DNA of 9,703 nt from a bacterium (GCA_017444325.1 JAFSWV010000184.1:1-9703); one strand, 5' to 3'. Shown: positions 1-6,733, counted from the stretch's first letter. Notes: generated from the letters alone by a model not told the origin. Numbers and translations: made by a program.

Positions 1-484
1 AGTCGTTATAGCTGTCCACAAGGTTCGTGAATTCCACGCCGCTTGGTGAAGAACTAACTTTCTTCTCAGCACCATTGAAGGCCATATAGAAGTAACGGTT
101 GGTGGCTCCGCCAACAATACCGTACAGAGCGAAAAGATCAGTTTTGGATCCGTATTTCAGACTGAAGGAGATCTTCGTCAACTGACGGAGCGGTTCAGAG
201 GGGGCCAGTTTAATGCCAGGCGTGAAGATCATGTCGTAGGCATTGGTTGACTGTTCTTCCACTCTAGACAGTTTAATGACCTTGCCGGAGCCATCAGCCA
301 CGACCGTGGATGTGCCGGAATATTCCGCCGGATTAAAGTACTTCCAGCCTTCCACCGTGCCGACGATTTCCGTACCGGCTTCGTAGCTCTCGAAGTCCTC
401 GGACCAGATGGTCTCGGCGTAGACTGAAACGGCCGTCAGGCAAAGAGCGAGAAGGGCCGCCATCATGAATTTGAAGAGTTTCAT
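1..484 (-). CDS. secreted family protein, N-terminal part (cut by left window edge)
   Basis: The frame reads from an ATG at 484 without a stop to the window edge (161 codons), so the C-terminus is missing. Residues 1-23 are a Sec signal peptide: MKLFK, a hydrophobic core, then VYA before a likely cleavage at 23/24. The mature start (ETIWSEDFESYEAGTEIVGT) is almost identical to that of the complete protein at 3021-6635. Similarity continues through LTKISF, DLFALYG and a (Y/F)FY segment, so this is a paralog beginning with the same beta-rich sandwich module. An AAGAGG ribosome site lies 8 bases before the start. By analogy, the full protein is probably a large exported multi-module protein with a C-terminal sorting tag, but that part is not visible. 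The gene is downstream of, and co-directional with, the SOS operon, 111 bases after it. No substrate or function can be assigned. Confidence 0.85.
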   Translation of the reverse strand, partial: MKLFKFMMAALLALCLTAVSVYAETIWSEDFESYEAGTEIVGTVEGWKYFNPAEYSGTSTVVADGSGKVIKLSRVEEQSTNAYDMIFTPGIKLAPSEPLRQLTKISFSLKYGSKTDLFALYGIVGGATNRYFYMAFNGAEKKVSSSPSGVEFTNLVDSYND

Positions 485-501
485 ATAAAAAACCTCTTGT
501 T

Positions 502-510
502 TTGGTTATT
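502..510 (-). promoter_or_regulatory. shared leader element AATAACCAA, copy 1
   Basis: On the minus strand AATAACCAA lies 17 bases before the start codon at 484. The same nine bases precede both other secreted-family genes (3002-3010 and 6743-6751). Here and at 3002 it is followed by AA, then a GGTTTT run next to the ribosome site. It could be an operator, a transcript-start or 5' leader element, or residual homology from gene duplication. Confidence 0.45.
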
Positions 511-550
511 TGGAATTAATAAAGGTATATTCGTATCCCTTGTTTACCCT

Positions 551-559
551 ATTATAGCA
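551..559 (-). promoter_or_regulatory. possible extended -10 promoter for the 484 gene
   Basis: The minus strand reads TGC-TATAAT, a consensus extended -10, 67 bases before the start codon at 484. No good -35 is visible (TTAGTC at the expected distance is weak), as is common for extended -10 promoters. It would give a leader of about 60 bases containing the shared AATAACCAA element. I see no convincing terminator between the SOS operon and this gene, so read-through is also possible. Confidence 0.4.
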
Positions 560-595
560 AATATGTATCACAGGGACTAATTTCGCCCCAGGCTT

Positions 596-922
596 TCACT
601 TTTGACCTTTTATCTCTATGGAGTAAATATCGTCAAACAGGATTGTTTTGCCGTTCAATTTTAGCCTTCTCAGCGCCAAATTGAGGTCGGTCACGACGCC
701 TCTTTTCACCACGTCGTGGAAAGAAATATGACAAAAGACCTCGATTTCCATCCCCCGCTCAAGTTTCAGGATGGTCCGGGAGTTGGCCTCCGCATCTTCC
801 TCGGTCAGTTCGCGCTTGGCTACCCTGGAGTGGCGCTCCTCCCTGTCCCTAAGCGCCTCCTTGAGGCCTTTCATGGCGTCGAAGGGCGCGAAGAGCTTAG
901 CTCTTTCCGATCTTGTCAGCAT
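596..922 (-). CDS. YolD-like protein of SOS mutagenesis operon
   Basis: This 108-residue protein starts MLTRSERAKLFAPFDAMKGL, the SERAK-FxPFDAxKGxxEAL signature I recognise from YolD-like proteins, and ends with a small beta-rich part (TILFDDIYSIEI). YolD-like proteins are typically encoded beside UvrX/UmuC-type Y-family polymerases and are thought to act as UmuD-like partners in translesion synthesis; that role is family knowledge and is not shown here. The length is normal for the family. Its ATG at 922 lies inside the last codons of the polymerase gene, giving a 26-base overlap typical of translational coupling; a GGAGGG sits upstream inside the polymerase gene. The stop is TGA, immediately followed by non-coding sequence. 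It is third in the lexA-polymerase-yolD operon and should be under LexA control from the promoter at 2814-2841. Confidence 0.85.
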   Translation of the reverse strand: MLTRSERAKLFAPFDAMKGLKEALRDREERHSRVAKRELTEEDAEANSRTILKLERGMEIEVFCHISFHDVVKRGVVTDLNLALRRLKLNGKTILFDDIYSIEIKGQK

Positions 923-2174
923 AGCCAGCTCTGTGCCCTCCGATGAAACCGTTCCTTTCCCTTTGCGTTCCTTCCGGCAGATAGTTAACGGCCGGCAGCA
1001 CCGCGTTCTTGCCGAAGCGATTCTGGATCTCCAATACCGTCTGCTGCACCTTCTTCTCCTTTTCCACCGCCTCGAAGTTGGTGAAAAGATCGTAGCCTTC
1101 GCAGCCCTCGTCGCAGACAGATTCGAAGCAGAGTCCCAGATGCCTTATCGGCACGCTTCTATCAGTCGTCTCGTCGTAGATCTTCAAGGCCGCCTCCACT
1201 ATGAAAGAGGCCAAGGCAGTGGAGACTCCCAGTCTTAGGCTCCCTTTGGTGGGCGCCACAACTTCCATGCTGTAGCCAACGAATATCCCCACCTTCCCGG
1301 TTATCAGTTTCCTTTTCATAAGTTCGCCCGCGCCGTTTATGGCCATCTCACGGATGACCGTCCGGGCCTCTTTGAAAGTATAGTCCCTGGGCAGGATCTG
1401 GGTGAATGATACCGATTTGCTTTTAGATTTGTAGTTCTTGATGTCGGAAATAAGTCAGGGCTCCCGGCCCCAGGCATGGTCTATTAGGATCTCCGCGTCC
1501 TTCCCGAAAAGCTTGTACATCACGTCGCAGGGCAAATTCGCCACGCCCCGCATGTCGTAGACGCCGTACTTTTCCAGCCGCCTGGCCGTGCCGGCCGCCA
1601 CCATCCAGAAGTCCGTGATTGGCCGGTGGTCCCACAGGGTCTTTCTGTAAGTCTCCTCGTCCAAAAATCCGATGTGGTCTCTGGCGTGCTTGGCCGTGAT
1701 GTCCAGGGCGATCTTGGCGAGGTAAAGGTTCGTCCCCACCCCCGCCGTCGAGGGTATGCGATAGCAAGTGGCGATCTCGTTCATCAAAAACTTCGCAAGC
1801 GCAACGGCATCCATTTTCATGAGCGCCAAATACCCCGTGGCGTCGATGAAAGATTCGTCGATGGAGTAAACGTGTATGTCCCCGGGGTCGAAATAGTCGA
1901 GGTAAAGGGAATAGATGTCCGCCGCGTATTCTATATATAGAGCCATCCTGGGCGGCGCGATCTCGTAGGCTATCCCGCTGGGAATGTCGCTCAGCCGGCA
2001 GCGGTTCTTGACGCCCAGCGTCTTCAGTTTCGGCGAGACGGCCAGACACAGGGCGTTCCTCCCCCTTGTCACGTCCGCCACCACAAGGTTCGTCTCGAAG
2101 GGGTTAAGCCCTCTTTCCGCGCATTCCACCGAGGCGTAGAAAGACTTCATGTCTATGCAAAAATATGTGCGCAT
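897..2174 (-). CDS. Y-family (UvrX/UmuC-type) translesion DNA polymerase, interrupted by an in-frame TGA
   Basis: Read as one frame this is 425 codons, the usual length of UvrX/UmuC-type polymerases. It synthesises DNA across lesions in the SOS response. The N-terminus MRTYFCIDMKSFYASVE carries catalytic Asp8 and probable steric-gate Tyr13. YSIDESFID (residues 103-111) supplies Asp106 and Glu107. STAGVGTNLYLAKIA (142-156) is a conserved palm segment, and residues 191-214 form a thumb-like helix-hairpin-helix. After HAWGREP (233-239) codon 240 is TGA; the same frame then continues with LISDIKNYKSKSKSVS, the little-finger domain, and the family ending NGFIGGHRAGYADK to TAA at 897. The open parts are 1455-2174 and 897-1454. 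The start lies 3 bases after the lexA stop, with AAGG touching the ATG, suggesting coupling. It may be a nonsense-mutated pseudogene, a read-through gene, or contain a base error. Identity as a Y-family polymerase is secure; intactness is not. Confidence 0.88.
1455..1457 (-). other. in-frame TGA at codon 240 of the polymerase
   Basis: The codons run GAG CCC TGA CTT ATT TCC GAC ATC, with coding similarity to the family on both sides and no frame change. From memory of clostridial relatives (HAWG-EP followed by Cys or Thr, then -I-DIK), the TGA falls where Cys is common, one base from TGC or TGT. The following base is C, a context known for weak termination at UGA. lexA and the yolD-like gene both end naturally in TGA, so TGA is a normal stop in this genome. 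I see no strong hairpin directly downstream to act as a SECIS. Confidence 0.8.
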
Positions 2175-2177
2175 CCT

Positions 2178-2774
2178 TCACGAAAGATCCTTTATGACTT
2201 TTACCGCCACGCCCTGGATATCGCAGCCGGGAACAACTATGTCCTTTATAGCGGGATTCTCCGGATGCAGCCGCACATGTTTTTTCCCAGCCTCCGGGTA
2301 AAACCGCTTCAGCGTCGCCTCCTCCCCTACCAAGGCTACCACGATCTGCCCCTTTTCGGCGGTATTCTGGCGCTTCACCAGAACGAGGTCGCCCTCATTG
2401 ATCCCGGCGCCCACCATGGAATCGCCCACCGCCCGCAAAAGGAAAAACTCGCCGCTACCTATGAGAGCCTCAGGCATCCGCACATATTCCTCGATGTTCT
2501 CCTCCGCGTAGCGCGGCAAACCGCAGGCCACCCTGCCCAGAACTGGCACCATAATAGAAGCGCCCTTCACCCTGGCGGGAACGAGGCTCCTATACCCGGA
2601 ACTTCCGACGACGCCGTCCTGCCGCAGCCTGTCCACATACCTGTACGCTGTAGTCTTGGAAACACCCACGCTGTCAGCGATCTCCTGCAGCGAAGGCGAA
2701 TAGCCGCGCTGGTCTGTAAATTCGCAAACGAACCTCTCCACGGCCTTTAAAGTCTTTTGATCCTTGTTTCTCAT
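2178..2774 (-). CDS. lexA: LexA-type SOS repressor (S24 self-cleaving)
   Basis: This 198-residue protein is full length for LexA. The N-terminal winged helix-turn-helix (about 1-65) includes SLQEIADSVGVSKTTAYRYV. The C-terminal S24 peptidase domain has the self-cleavage site VACGLP, with the scissile bond at Cys84-Gly85, catalytic Ser119 in GDSM and Lys156 in ATLKRF. These are the same numbers as in E. coli LexA, although E. coli has Ala-Gly; Cys-Gly is the bond cut in UmuD. On RecA-stimulated cleavage it should release its targets. I chose ATG 2774 because AGGAG precedes it by 4 bases, whereas the upstream in-frame ATG at 2834 lies upstream of the -10. A near-palindromic operator at 2788-2801 indicates autoregulation. 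It heads the operon with the polymerase and YolD-like genes. The sequence resembles clostridial LexA (VACG-P--AEENIEEYV) from memory, a hint of transfer. Confidence 0.93.
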   Translation of the reverse strand: MRNKDQKTLKAVERFVCEFTDQRGYSPSLQEIADSVGVSKTTAYRYVDRLRQDGVVGSSGYRSLVPARVKGASIMVPVLGRVACGLPRYAEENIEEYVRMPEALIGSGEFFLLRAVGDSMVGAGINEGDLVLVKRQNTAEKGQIVVALVGEEATLKRFYPEAGKKHVRLHPENPAIKDIVVPGCDIQGVAVKVIKDLS

Positions 2775-2778
2775 AAAA

Positions 2779-2783
2779 CTCCT
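2779..2783 (-). promoter_or_regulatory. lexA ribosome binding site AGGAG
   Basis: AGGAG on the minus strand is 4 bases before the ATG at 2774 and decides the lexA start against the longer reading from 2834. Confidence 0.8.
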
Positions 2784-2787
2784 ATCT

Positions 2788-2801
2788 GGAACAATCGTTC
2801 C
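2788..2801 (-). promoter_or_regulatory. LexA operator (SOS box), GGAAC-N4-GTTCC
   Basis: The minus strand reads GGAACGATTGTTCC: perfect 5-base arms and a 4-base centre that breaks symmetry only in the middle. The GAAC-N4-GTTC core is the Gram-positive-type SOS box. It begins about 13 bases after the -10 hexamer, just inside the predicted transcript, so bound LexA would block initiation or early elongation. Its place between promoter and ribosome site makes lexA autoregulation very likely. This would be the SOS control point for all three genes. Confidence 0.85.
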
Positions 2802-2813
2802 ACCTCGCCCCCC

Positions 2814-2841
2814 ATTATACCACACCGCCCCCAATAGTCAA
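2814..2841 (-). promoter_or_regulatory. sigma70-type promoter of the lexA operon
   Basis: On the minus strand TTGACT (2841-2836) and TATAAT (2819-2814) are separated by 16 bases, a near-consensus pair. The transcript would start near 2807, just before the LexA operator, with a leader of about 33 bases to the lexA start. The GC-rich spacer is unlike the AT-rich region to its right. Confidence 0.8.
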
Positions 2842-2876
2842 CCCGCCCCAAATGTCAGAATTTTCACCCAGTTCAA

Positions 2877-2929
2877 GTAAAATATGGCGTTGAAAGGATG
2901 CCAAAAACTGTAAAATATGGCATTAAAGC
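2877..2929. repeat. two 20-bp direct repeats, 33-bp period, upstream of the 3021 gene
   Basis: GTAAAATATGGCGTTGAAAG (2877-2896) and GTAAAATATGGCATTAAAGC without its last base (2910-2928, the 20th matching base being G at 2929) align with two mismatches; the first 12 bases are identical. The 33-base period is about three helical turns, putting both copies on one DNA face. The second copy abuts the -35 of the predicted promoter at 2931-2959, a classic activator position. It could be a binding site for an unidentified regulator of the secreted-protein gene; the sites also lie upstream of the divergent lexA promoter. Confidence 0.6.
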
Positions 2930-2930
2930 A

Positions 2931-2959
2931 TTGAAAACAAAATCATCATTTGATAGAAT
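2931..2959 (+). promoter_or_regulatory. predicted promoter of the 3021 gene
   Basis: TTGAAA (2931-2936) and TAGAAT (2954-2959) are 17 bases apart, a good sigma70-type pair. Transcription would start near 2966, leaving a leader of about 55 bases that contains the AATAACCAA element. An alternative -10 (TACAAT, 2965-2970) in the second copy of an 11-base tandem repeat has no matching -35. Confidence 0.55.
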
Positions 2960-2971
2960 GTTGATACAATG
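2950..2971. repeat. 11-bp tandem duplication over the -10 region
   Basis: TTGATAGAATG is followed at once by TTGATACAATG, differing at one base. Each copy carries a -10-like hexamer (TAGAAT, TACAAT) one helical turn apart. It might be a replication-slippage duplication that alters promoter strength or start choice. Confidence 0.6.
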
Positions 2972-3001
2972 CTCTAGTGAGTTTTGACTTCTACTTTAAC
3001 C

Positions 3002-3010
3002 AATAACCAA
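3002..3010 (+). promoter_or_regulatory. shared leader element AATAACCAA, copy 2
   Basis: It lies 10 bases before the start codon at 3021, followed by AAGGTTTTCC, with AAAGG serving as ribosome site 6 bases before the ATG. AACC-AAAA-GGTT could form a tiny 4-bp hairpin overlapping the ribosome site. The leader aligns with that of the inverted paralog (485-510) apart from a short insertion there. Confidence 0.45.
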
Positions 3011-3020
3011 AAGGTTTTCC

Positions 3021-6000
3021 ATGAAACTTTTAAATTTCTTGCTTGCGGTTCTCGTAGCCGTTAGCATCATGGCCGCTTCCGCTCAAGCGGAAGTGCTTTG
3101 GTCCGAAGACTTCGAAAGCTACGAAGCCGGCACCGAAATAGTCGGCACCGTTGACGGCTGGAGATTCTTCAGCGACGCCTATGCTGGGACTTCAACGATT
3201 GTCCAGGACGGCGATGCGAAGGTCCTTAAGCTCTCAAAAAAGAGCGGACAGTCTGATGACTACGACATGATCCTGACTCCGCGCGTTACAGTCGGCACTG
3301 CTAACAAAGGCCGCGAGCTGACCAAGATCTCCTTCAAATTCAGACCTGGTTCCGGCAACGACCTTTTCGCTCTTTATGGAATTCACGGTACCCAGGCCTC
3401 TCGTTTCTTCTACTTGAACTTCAATGTAAATACCGGCGAGTGCTCTTCCAACCCCGGCGGTCTTAAATTTGACAATGTCAACAAAGACTCCTACAGCGAA
3501 TGCTACTTCATTTACGACGCATTCAATGGCAAAGTGGTGGAAGTTTCTATTAACGGACAATCCCAAGCTTGCGACATATTCTGCCCTGATTTCGCTGATG
3601 AAGTTCTTATCCGTCTCTCCACCAGGTACAGCCAAATGTCTTCCCATGAAGAAGCTTACTATGACAGCATTTTGGTTGAGACACAGCAGCGTTACGAGAA
3701 TCCTGGCATCTTTGCTCCTGACGTCATCACTATCCCGATTGGCACAACCGAACTGCAGGCTTCCATCTACAATGGCGGTCCCGACGCCGAGATTGGTTTT
3801 ACCGTTACCGGCGGCGCTGATTGGCTGACGATCAACCCGACCAGTGGCACCTTGACTAGCACTAAGGATATCTATTTCCAGTGCGATCCTGAAAAAGAAC
3901 GCGGATGCTACGAAGCTACCGTAACCTTCGACGGCGGCGAATATGGCAGTGTAACGACAAAAGTTATCTGGCAGAACGGATTCTTCTACCAATCTCACTT
4001 CGGCGATATGGAACTTGGCGACATTCTGCCTCAGGATTCCCGCTGGCAGTCAATTTACAGCTACGGAAGAGAAAAAGAGAATTACGATATCATTGAAGGC
4101 GGATATGAAGGCCACGAAAAATGTTTAAAGATCTGGCAGGATGGATACGGCGGAACGCACACTACTTTTGCCAATACGGAAAACACGGCCGATAAATATA
4201 ACATCAAGGTCTCCTTCAGAGTGAAAATCGATGATGTGATAGGCGGCAGCGGCATCTATTTCGGCAGCAACGACGGCGCCGGCGAATTCTATCTCCAAGA
4301 CAGGGACGGAAATCTTAGGCTCCATTCCAACGCCGCTAACTACGATTTCCCGATAGACTATGAAGACTATCTTGGGAAATGGGTCTATGTCAGCTATACC
4401 ATGAATATGCTGGAAGGCAATTATAGGCTGTTAGAAATGCAGTTTGGTGAAAATGTGGTCACAGGTCTTGATCTGTATCACGGCAATGGCAAAGACGTTT
4501 ATCCGCGTTTCCGTTTCTTCACCTACAATGACAGCAGCAATACTGCCTATCTGGATGAACTTTCCGCTGAAGCCGTTCCGAAAGAAATCGGAGGCCCCAC
4601 GCTGGAAGTTGTTGGCGGCGGCATCGTCTGGGCTACCGGCACCAATTCCGTTCAGATGACCGTTTACAATATGGGAGAAGGAGAACTCACCTTTGAGTCC
4701 ACAGTTGAGCAGGGCTCCGGCTGGCTTTCTATCCGCGAACTGGAGGAAGGCGAATCTTATTCCGCCACCATTGTTGGTCAAAACTCCATCACGCTCAACC
4801 TTGACGTTGACAGGGAGGCTCTTGGATTGGAATACGGCGTGGCTAAGATCAAAACTACCGGCAGCGACGGCCGCACTAAATACACAAGAGTCGCCGCCCA
4901 AGGCCACACGGAAGACGGCTACGTCTTCTACGCCAGCGACTTTGAAACGACCGATCTCGGTGTTATCAACGTTGTTGATCCCGCCTGGCTCAATCCCAAC
5001 GGCAAAGTTATCATCGATGATGACAACCGTTGCCTGAGTGTCCAGATTCCGGATAGTGTCAGCATGGACCAATTGCACTGCAGAGTCAACGTTCCAGACA
5101 AGCTCTACGATGAGTACAACTTCCGCGTAAGCTGCAAAGTCAAATGCGTGGGTTCCACCTTCCCGCAGCTGACCTTCGGCACTGACCTAGACCATAGGCA
5201 AGGTGAACTCACCTTGAACTGCAACGGCGAAGAAGCGGTATTCAAACCAGTGGAAACCGAGGATCCCGATTGCATCACCAACACGGCCCCGATGAACACC
5301 TGGTTCGACCTTTCTTACACCTACAACTCCGATCCTCTCAACCGTAAGCTGCTCGCTGTCACCTTCGCCGGCTGCGAATACGAGTTCGAGGATCTGTACA
5401 TCACCGCCGTTAACAACTACGGCTTCTTCAACGAGTTCCGTTTCTTTATCTGGAGCCACAACGATCCTTATCTGATCGACGACTTCCGTATCGAAGCCAT
5501 CAAGAAGCCCAACACCGCCCCGGTGATGAATGTGGTCGTTCCCGGCAATCCTATCGCCTATACCGCAAAGAGCGCCGATGTCATCGTCCGCAACGATGGC
5601 GGCAACAGCTTCAAGTTCACAGCTGAAGTCGTGGAAGGTTCCGAATACCTCAAAGTCACCAGCGCCACCAATGAAGTCTTCGGCTCCTTCACGCTGCCCG
5701 TAACAATCGACCGCAGCAAGATGGGCTTCGGCTTCTATCGTCCGACCGTCCGCATCACGAGCGACATCGCCGGCCAGGCTCCCATCGACGTTAATCTGGC
5801 CATCCAGAGCGGCACGCCGGAAGAAGGCTACGTGATGTATCAGTCCGACTTCGCGAACCTCGCCCCCACCACCGTCATTGAAGGCGGCGTCATCGGCGAA
5901 CTCAGCGAACAGGACAACTGCTGGGATAAGTGCACCGCACACAACAACGCGATCATCACTGAAGACCCCGCTGGCAGCGGCAAGAACGTCGCCTGCTTCG

Positions 6001-6635
6001 TCAACTGCAACGACTGGTCCGCCTACACCGGCTATCAGCTGGGCCTGAACATCCCGACCAACGCCTGTGAAAACTTCGACGTCATCTTCGCCATGGATAT
6101 GTACATCCCTGACACCTACATTGATCGCGAAGGCGAAGAGCATCCCAACGCGAACTTCTTCGTCTCCCAGAAGGACAACAACCGTCAGTGCGAAGCCCAG
6201 TTCTTCCTGAACACCGACAAGACCGACAGTCCTGTTGAAATGCGCCTGGAAGACATTCAGACCAGAGACGAATGGTACGAGAGGACTTCCGCGGAAGGTA
6301 TCCCTGTTCCTAACAACACTTGGTTCCCGTTCTACATGAGGTTTAACACGAAGCTCATTGAATATGATCACAAGACGCTTTACGCTGTTAACTTCGGCGA
6401 GAACGAATATCAGATGGAAGACGAAGATAGCTGGCTGTCTTATCCGGGAGGTGTTTCTCCTGCCGTCTTAGGCAATGAAGGCATCAACAGATTGAAATTC
6501 TGGAGCTATTTTGACGACGCCAACATCTGCATGGACAACGTCAGGATCCTCCTGGTGCCCAAGGGACTGCCCGAACCGGCTCTCTTCGGCATCCTGGCCC
6601 TCATTGCCCTGGCCTTCGCCAGAAAGCAGAGATAA
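3021..6635 (+). CDS. secreted PEP-CTERM protein with alternating sandwich and BACON-like modules
   Basis: This 1204-residue protein is complete. Residues 1-23 are a Sec signal peptide (cleavage after AQA). Four beta-rich sandwich-like modules (about 24-222, 320-520, 633-828, 936-1179) share motifs such as (Y/F)xSDF at the start, SYTxN, and FRFF followed by YLDDF near the end. Three BACON-like modules alternate with them (about 229-318, 526-628, 833-931), marked by ADWLTINPTSG and SGWLSIREL; the third is weaker. The C-terminus has PEP at 1184-1186, a hydrophobic stretch and RKQR: a PEP-CTERM signal processed by exosortase, so the protein is probably surface-anchored or released into an exopolysaccharide layer. 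Sandwich and BACON-like folds often bind glycans, but no enzyme motif is visible and the ligand is unknown. Codons are less C-ending in the first half than in about 4900-6250. It is monocistronic: own promoter region upstream, strong terminator downstream. Confidence 0.93.
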   Translation: MKLLNFLLAVLVAVSIMAASAQAEVLWSEDFESYEAGTEIVGTVDGWRFFSDAYAGTSTIVQDGDAKVLKLSKKSGQSDDYDMILTPRVTVGTANKGRELTKISFKFRPGSGNDLFALYGIHGTQASRFFYLNFNVNTGECSSNPGGLKFDNVNKDSYSECYFIYDAFNGKVVEVSINGQSQACDIFCPDFADEVLIRLSTRYSQMSSHEEAYYDSILVETQQRYENPGIFAPDVITIPIGTTELQASIYNGGPDAEIGFTVTGGADWLTINPTSGTLTSTKDIYFQCDPEKERGCYEATVTFDGGEYGSVTTKVIWQNGFFYQSHFGDMELGDILPQDSRWQSIYSYGREKENYDIIEGGYEGHEKCLKIWQDGYGGTHTTFANTENTADKYNIKVSFRVKIDDVIGGSGIYFGSNDGAGEFYLQDRDGNLRLHSNAANYDFPIDYEDYLGKWVYVSYTMNMLEGNYRLLEMQFGENVVTGLDLYHGNGKDVYPRFRFFTYNDSSNTAYLDELSAEAVPKEIGGPTLEVVGGGIVWATGTNSVQMTVYNMGEGELTFESTVEQGSGWLSIRELEEGESYSATIVGQNSITLNLDVDREALGLEYGVAKIKTTGSDGRTKYTRVAAQGHTEDGYVFYASDFETTDLGVINVVDPAWLNPNGKVIIDDDNRCLSVQIPDSVSMDQLHCRVNVPDKLYDEYNFRVSCKVKCVGSTFPQLTFGTDLDHRQGELTLNCNGEEAVFKPVETEDPDCITNTAPMNTWFDLSYTYNSDPLNRKLLAVTFAGCEYEFEDLYITAVNNYGFFNEFRFFIWSHNDPYLIDDFRIEAIKKPNTAPVMNVVVPGNPIAYTAKSADVIVRNDGGNSFKFTAEVVEGSEYLKVTSATNEVFGSFTLPVTIDRSKMGFGFYRPTVRITSDIAGQAPIDVNLAIQSGTPEEGYVMYQSDFANLAPTTVIEGGVIGELSEQDNCWDKCTAHNNAIITEDPAGSGKNVACFVNCNDWSAYTGYQLGLNIPTNACENFDVIFAMDMYIPDTYIDREGEEHPNANFFVSQKDNNRQCEAQFFLNTDKTDSPVEMRLEDIQTRDEWYERTSAEGIPVPNNTWFPFYMRFNTKLIEYDHKTLYAVNFGENEYQMEDEDSWLSYPGGVSPAVLGNEGINRLKFWSYFDDANICMDNVRILLVPKGLPEPALFGILALIALAFARKQR

Positions 6636-6645
6636 GCTTTAGTCA

Positions 6646-6667
6646 TAGCGCTAACGCTTAACGTTAA
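6646..6667. repeat. overlapping short palindromes before the terminator
   Basis: TAGCGCTA (6646-6653), AGCG-CTAA-CGCT (6647-6658) and TTAACGTTAA (6658-6667) overlap between the stop codon and the terminator stem. They may be a minor 3' RNA fold or protein site; little more can be said. Confidence 0.35.
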
Positions 6668-6700
6668 AGAGCTTTCCGCTTCAGCGGGAAGCTCTTTTTT
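6666..6700 (+). terminator. rho-independent terminator
   Basis: A 14-bp stem pairs AAAGAGCTTTCCGC (6666-6679) with GCGGGAAGCTCTTT (6684-6697), with one T-G wobble, around a TTCA loop. It ends in a run of six T (6695-6700). It lies 30 bases after the stop of the 3021 gene and should separate it from the next paralog, which has its own promoter. Confidence 0.93.
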
Positions 6701-6704
6701 ATAT

Positions 6705-6733
6705 TTGTATCTTTTCGCTATTTTTGGTATATT
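6705..6733 (+). promoter_or_regulatory. predicted promoter of the 6766 gene
   Basis: TTGTAT (6705-6710) and TATATT (6728-6733) are exactly 17 bases apart in the AT-rich gap after the terminator. The predicted start near 6740 places the shared AATAACCAA element at the very beginning of the transcript, with a leader of about 26 bases. Confidence 0.6.

Noticed and set aside
556..595. Terminator after the yolD-like gene
   Set aside because: GGGGCG...GTCCC pairing on the minus strand is short and has no T run.
771..1238. 155-codon plus-strand frame
   Set aside because: It is antisense to the polymerase C-terminus and yolD-like gene, low in complexity (Ser/Leu-rich), with no homology I recognise.
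1405..1457. Bacterial SECIS hairpin after the TGA
   Set aside because: Only a weak CCGA/TCGG pairing with a loop of nearly 30 bases is visible, not a convincing stem-loop at the expected distance.
1423..1470. Reassigned genetic code (TGA as Trp, Gly or Cys)
   Set aside because: lexA and the yolD-like gene end in TGA exactly where their families end, so TGA is used as a stop here.
1423..2049. 208-codon minus-strand frame overlapping the polymerase, crossing the TGA
   Set aside because: It is an arginine-rich out-of-frame shadow. I considered it as evidence for a frameshift, but polymerase similarity resumes in the original frame straight after the TGA.
2775..2834. Longer lexA start at ATG 2834
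   Set aside because: The extension lies across the -10 hexamer and the LexA operator and has no family similarity; ATG 2774 has an AGGAG site.
5187..6371. 394-codon minus-strand open frame
   Set aside because: It is antisense to the PEP-CTERM gene, its composition mirrors the C-ending codons on the other strand, and it has no recognisable domain.
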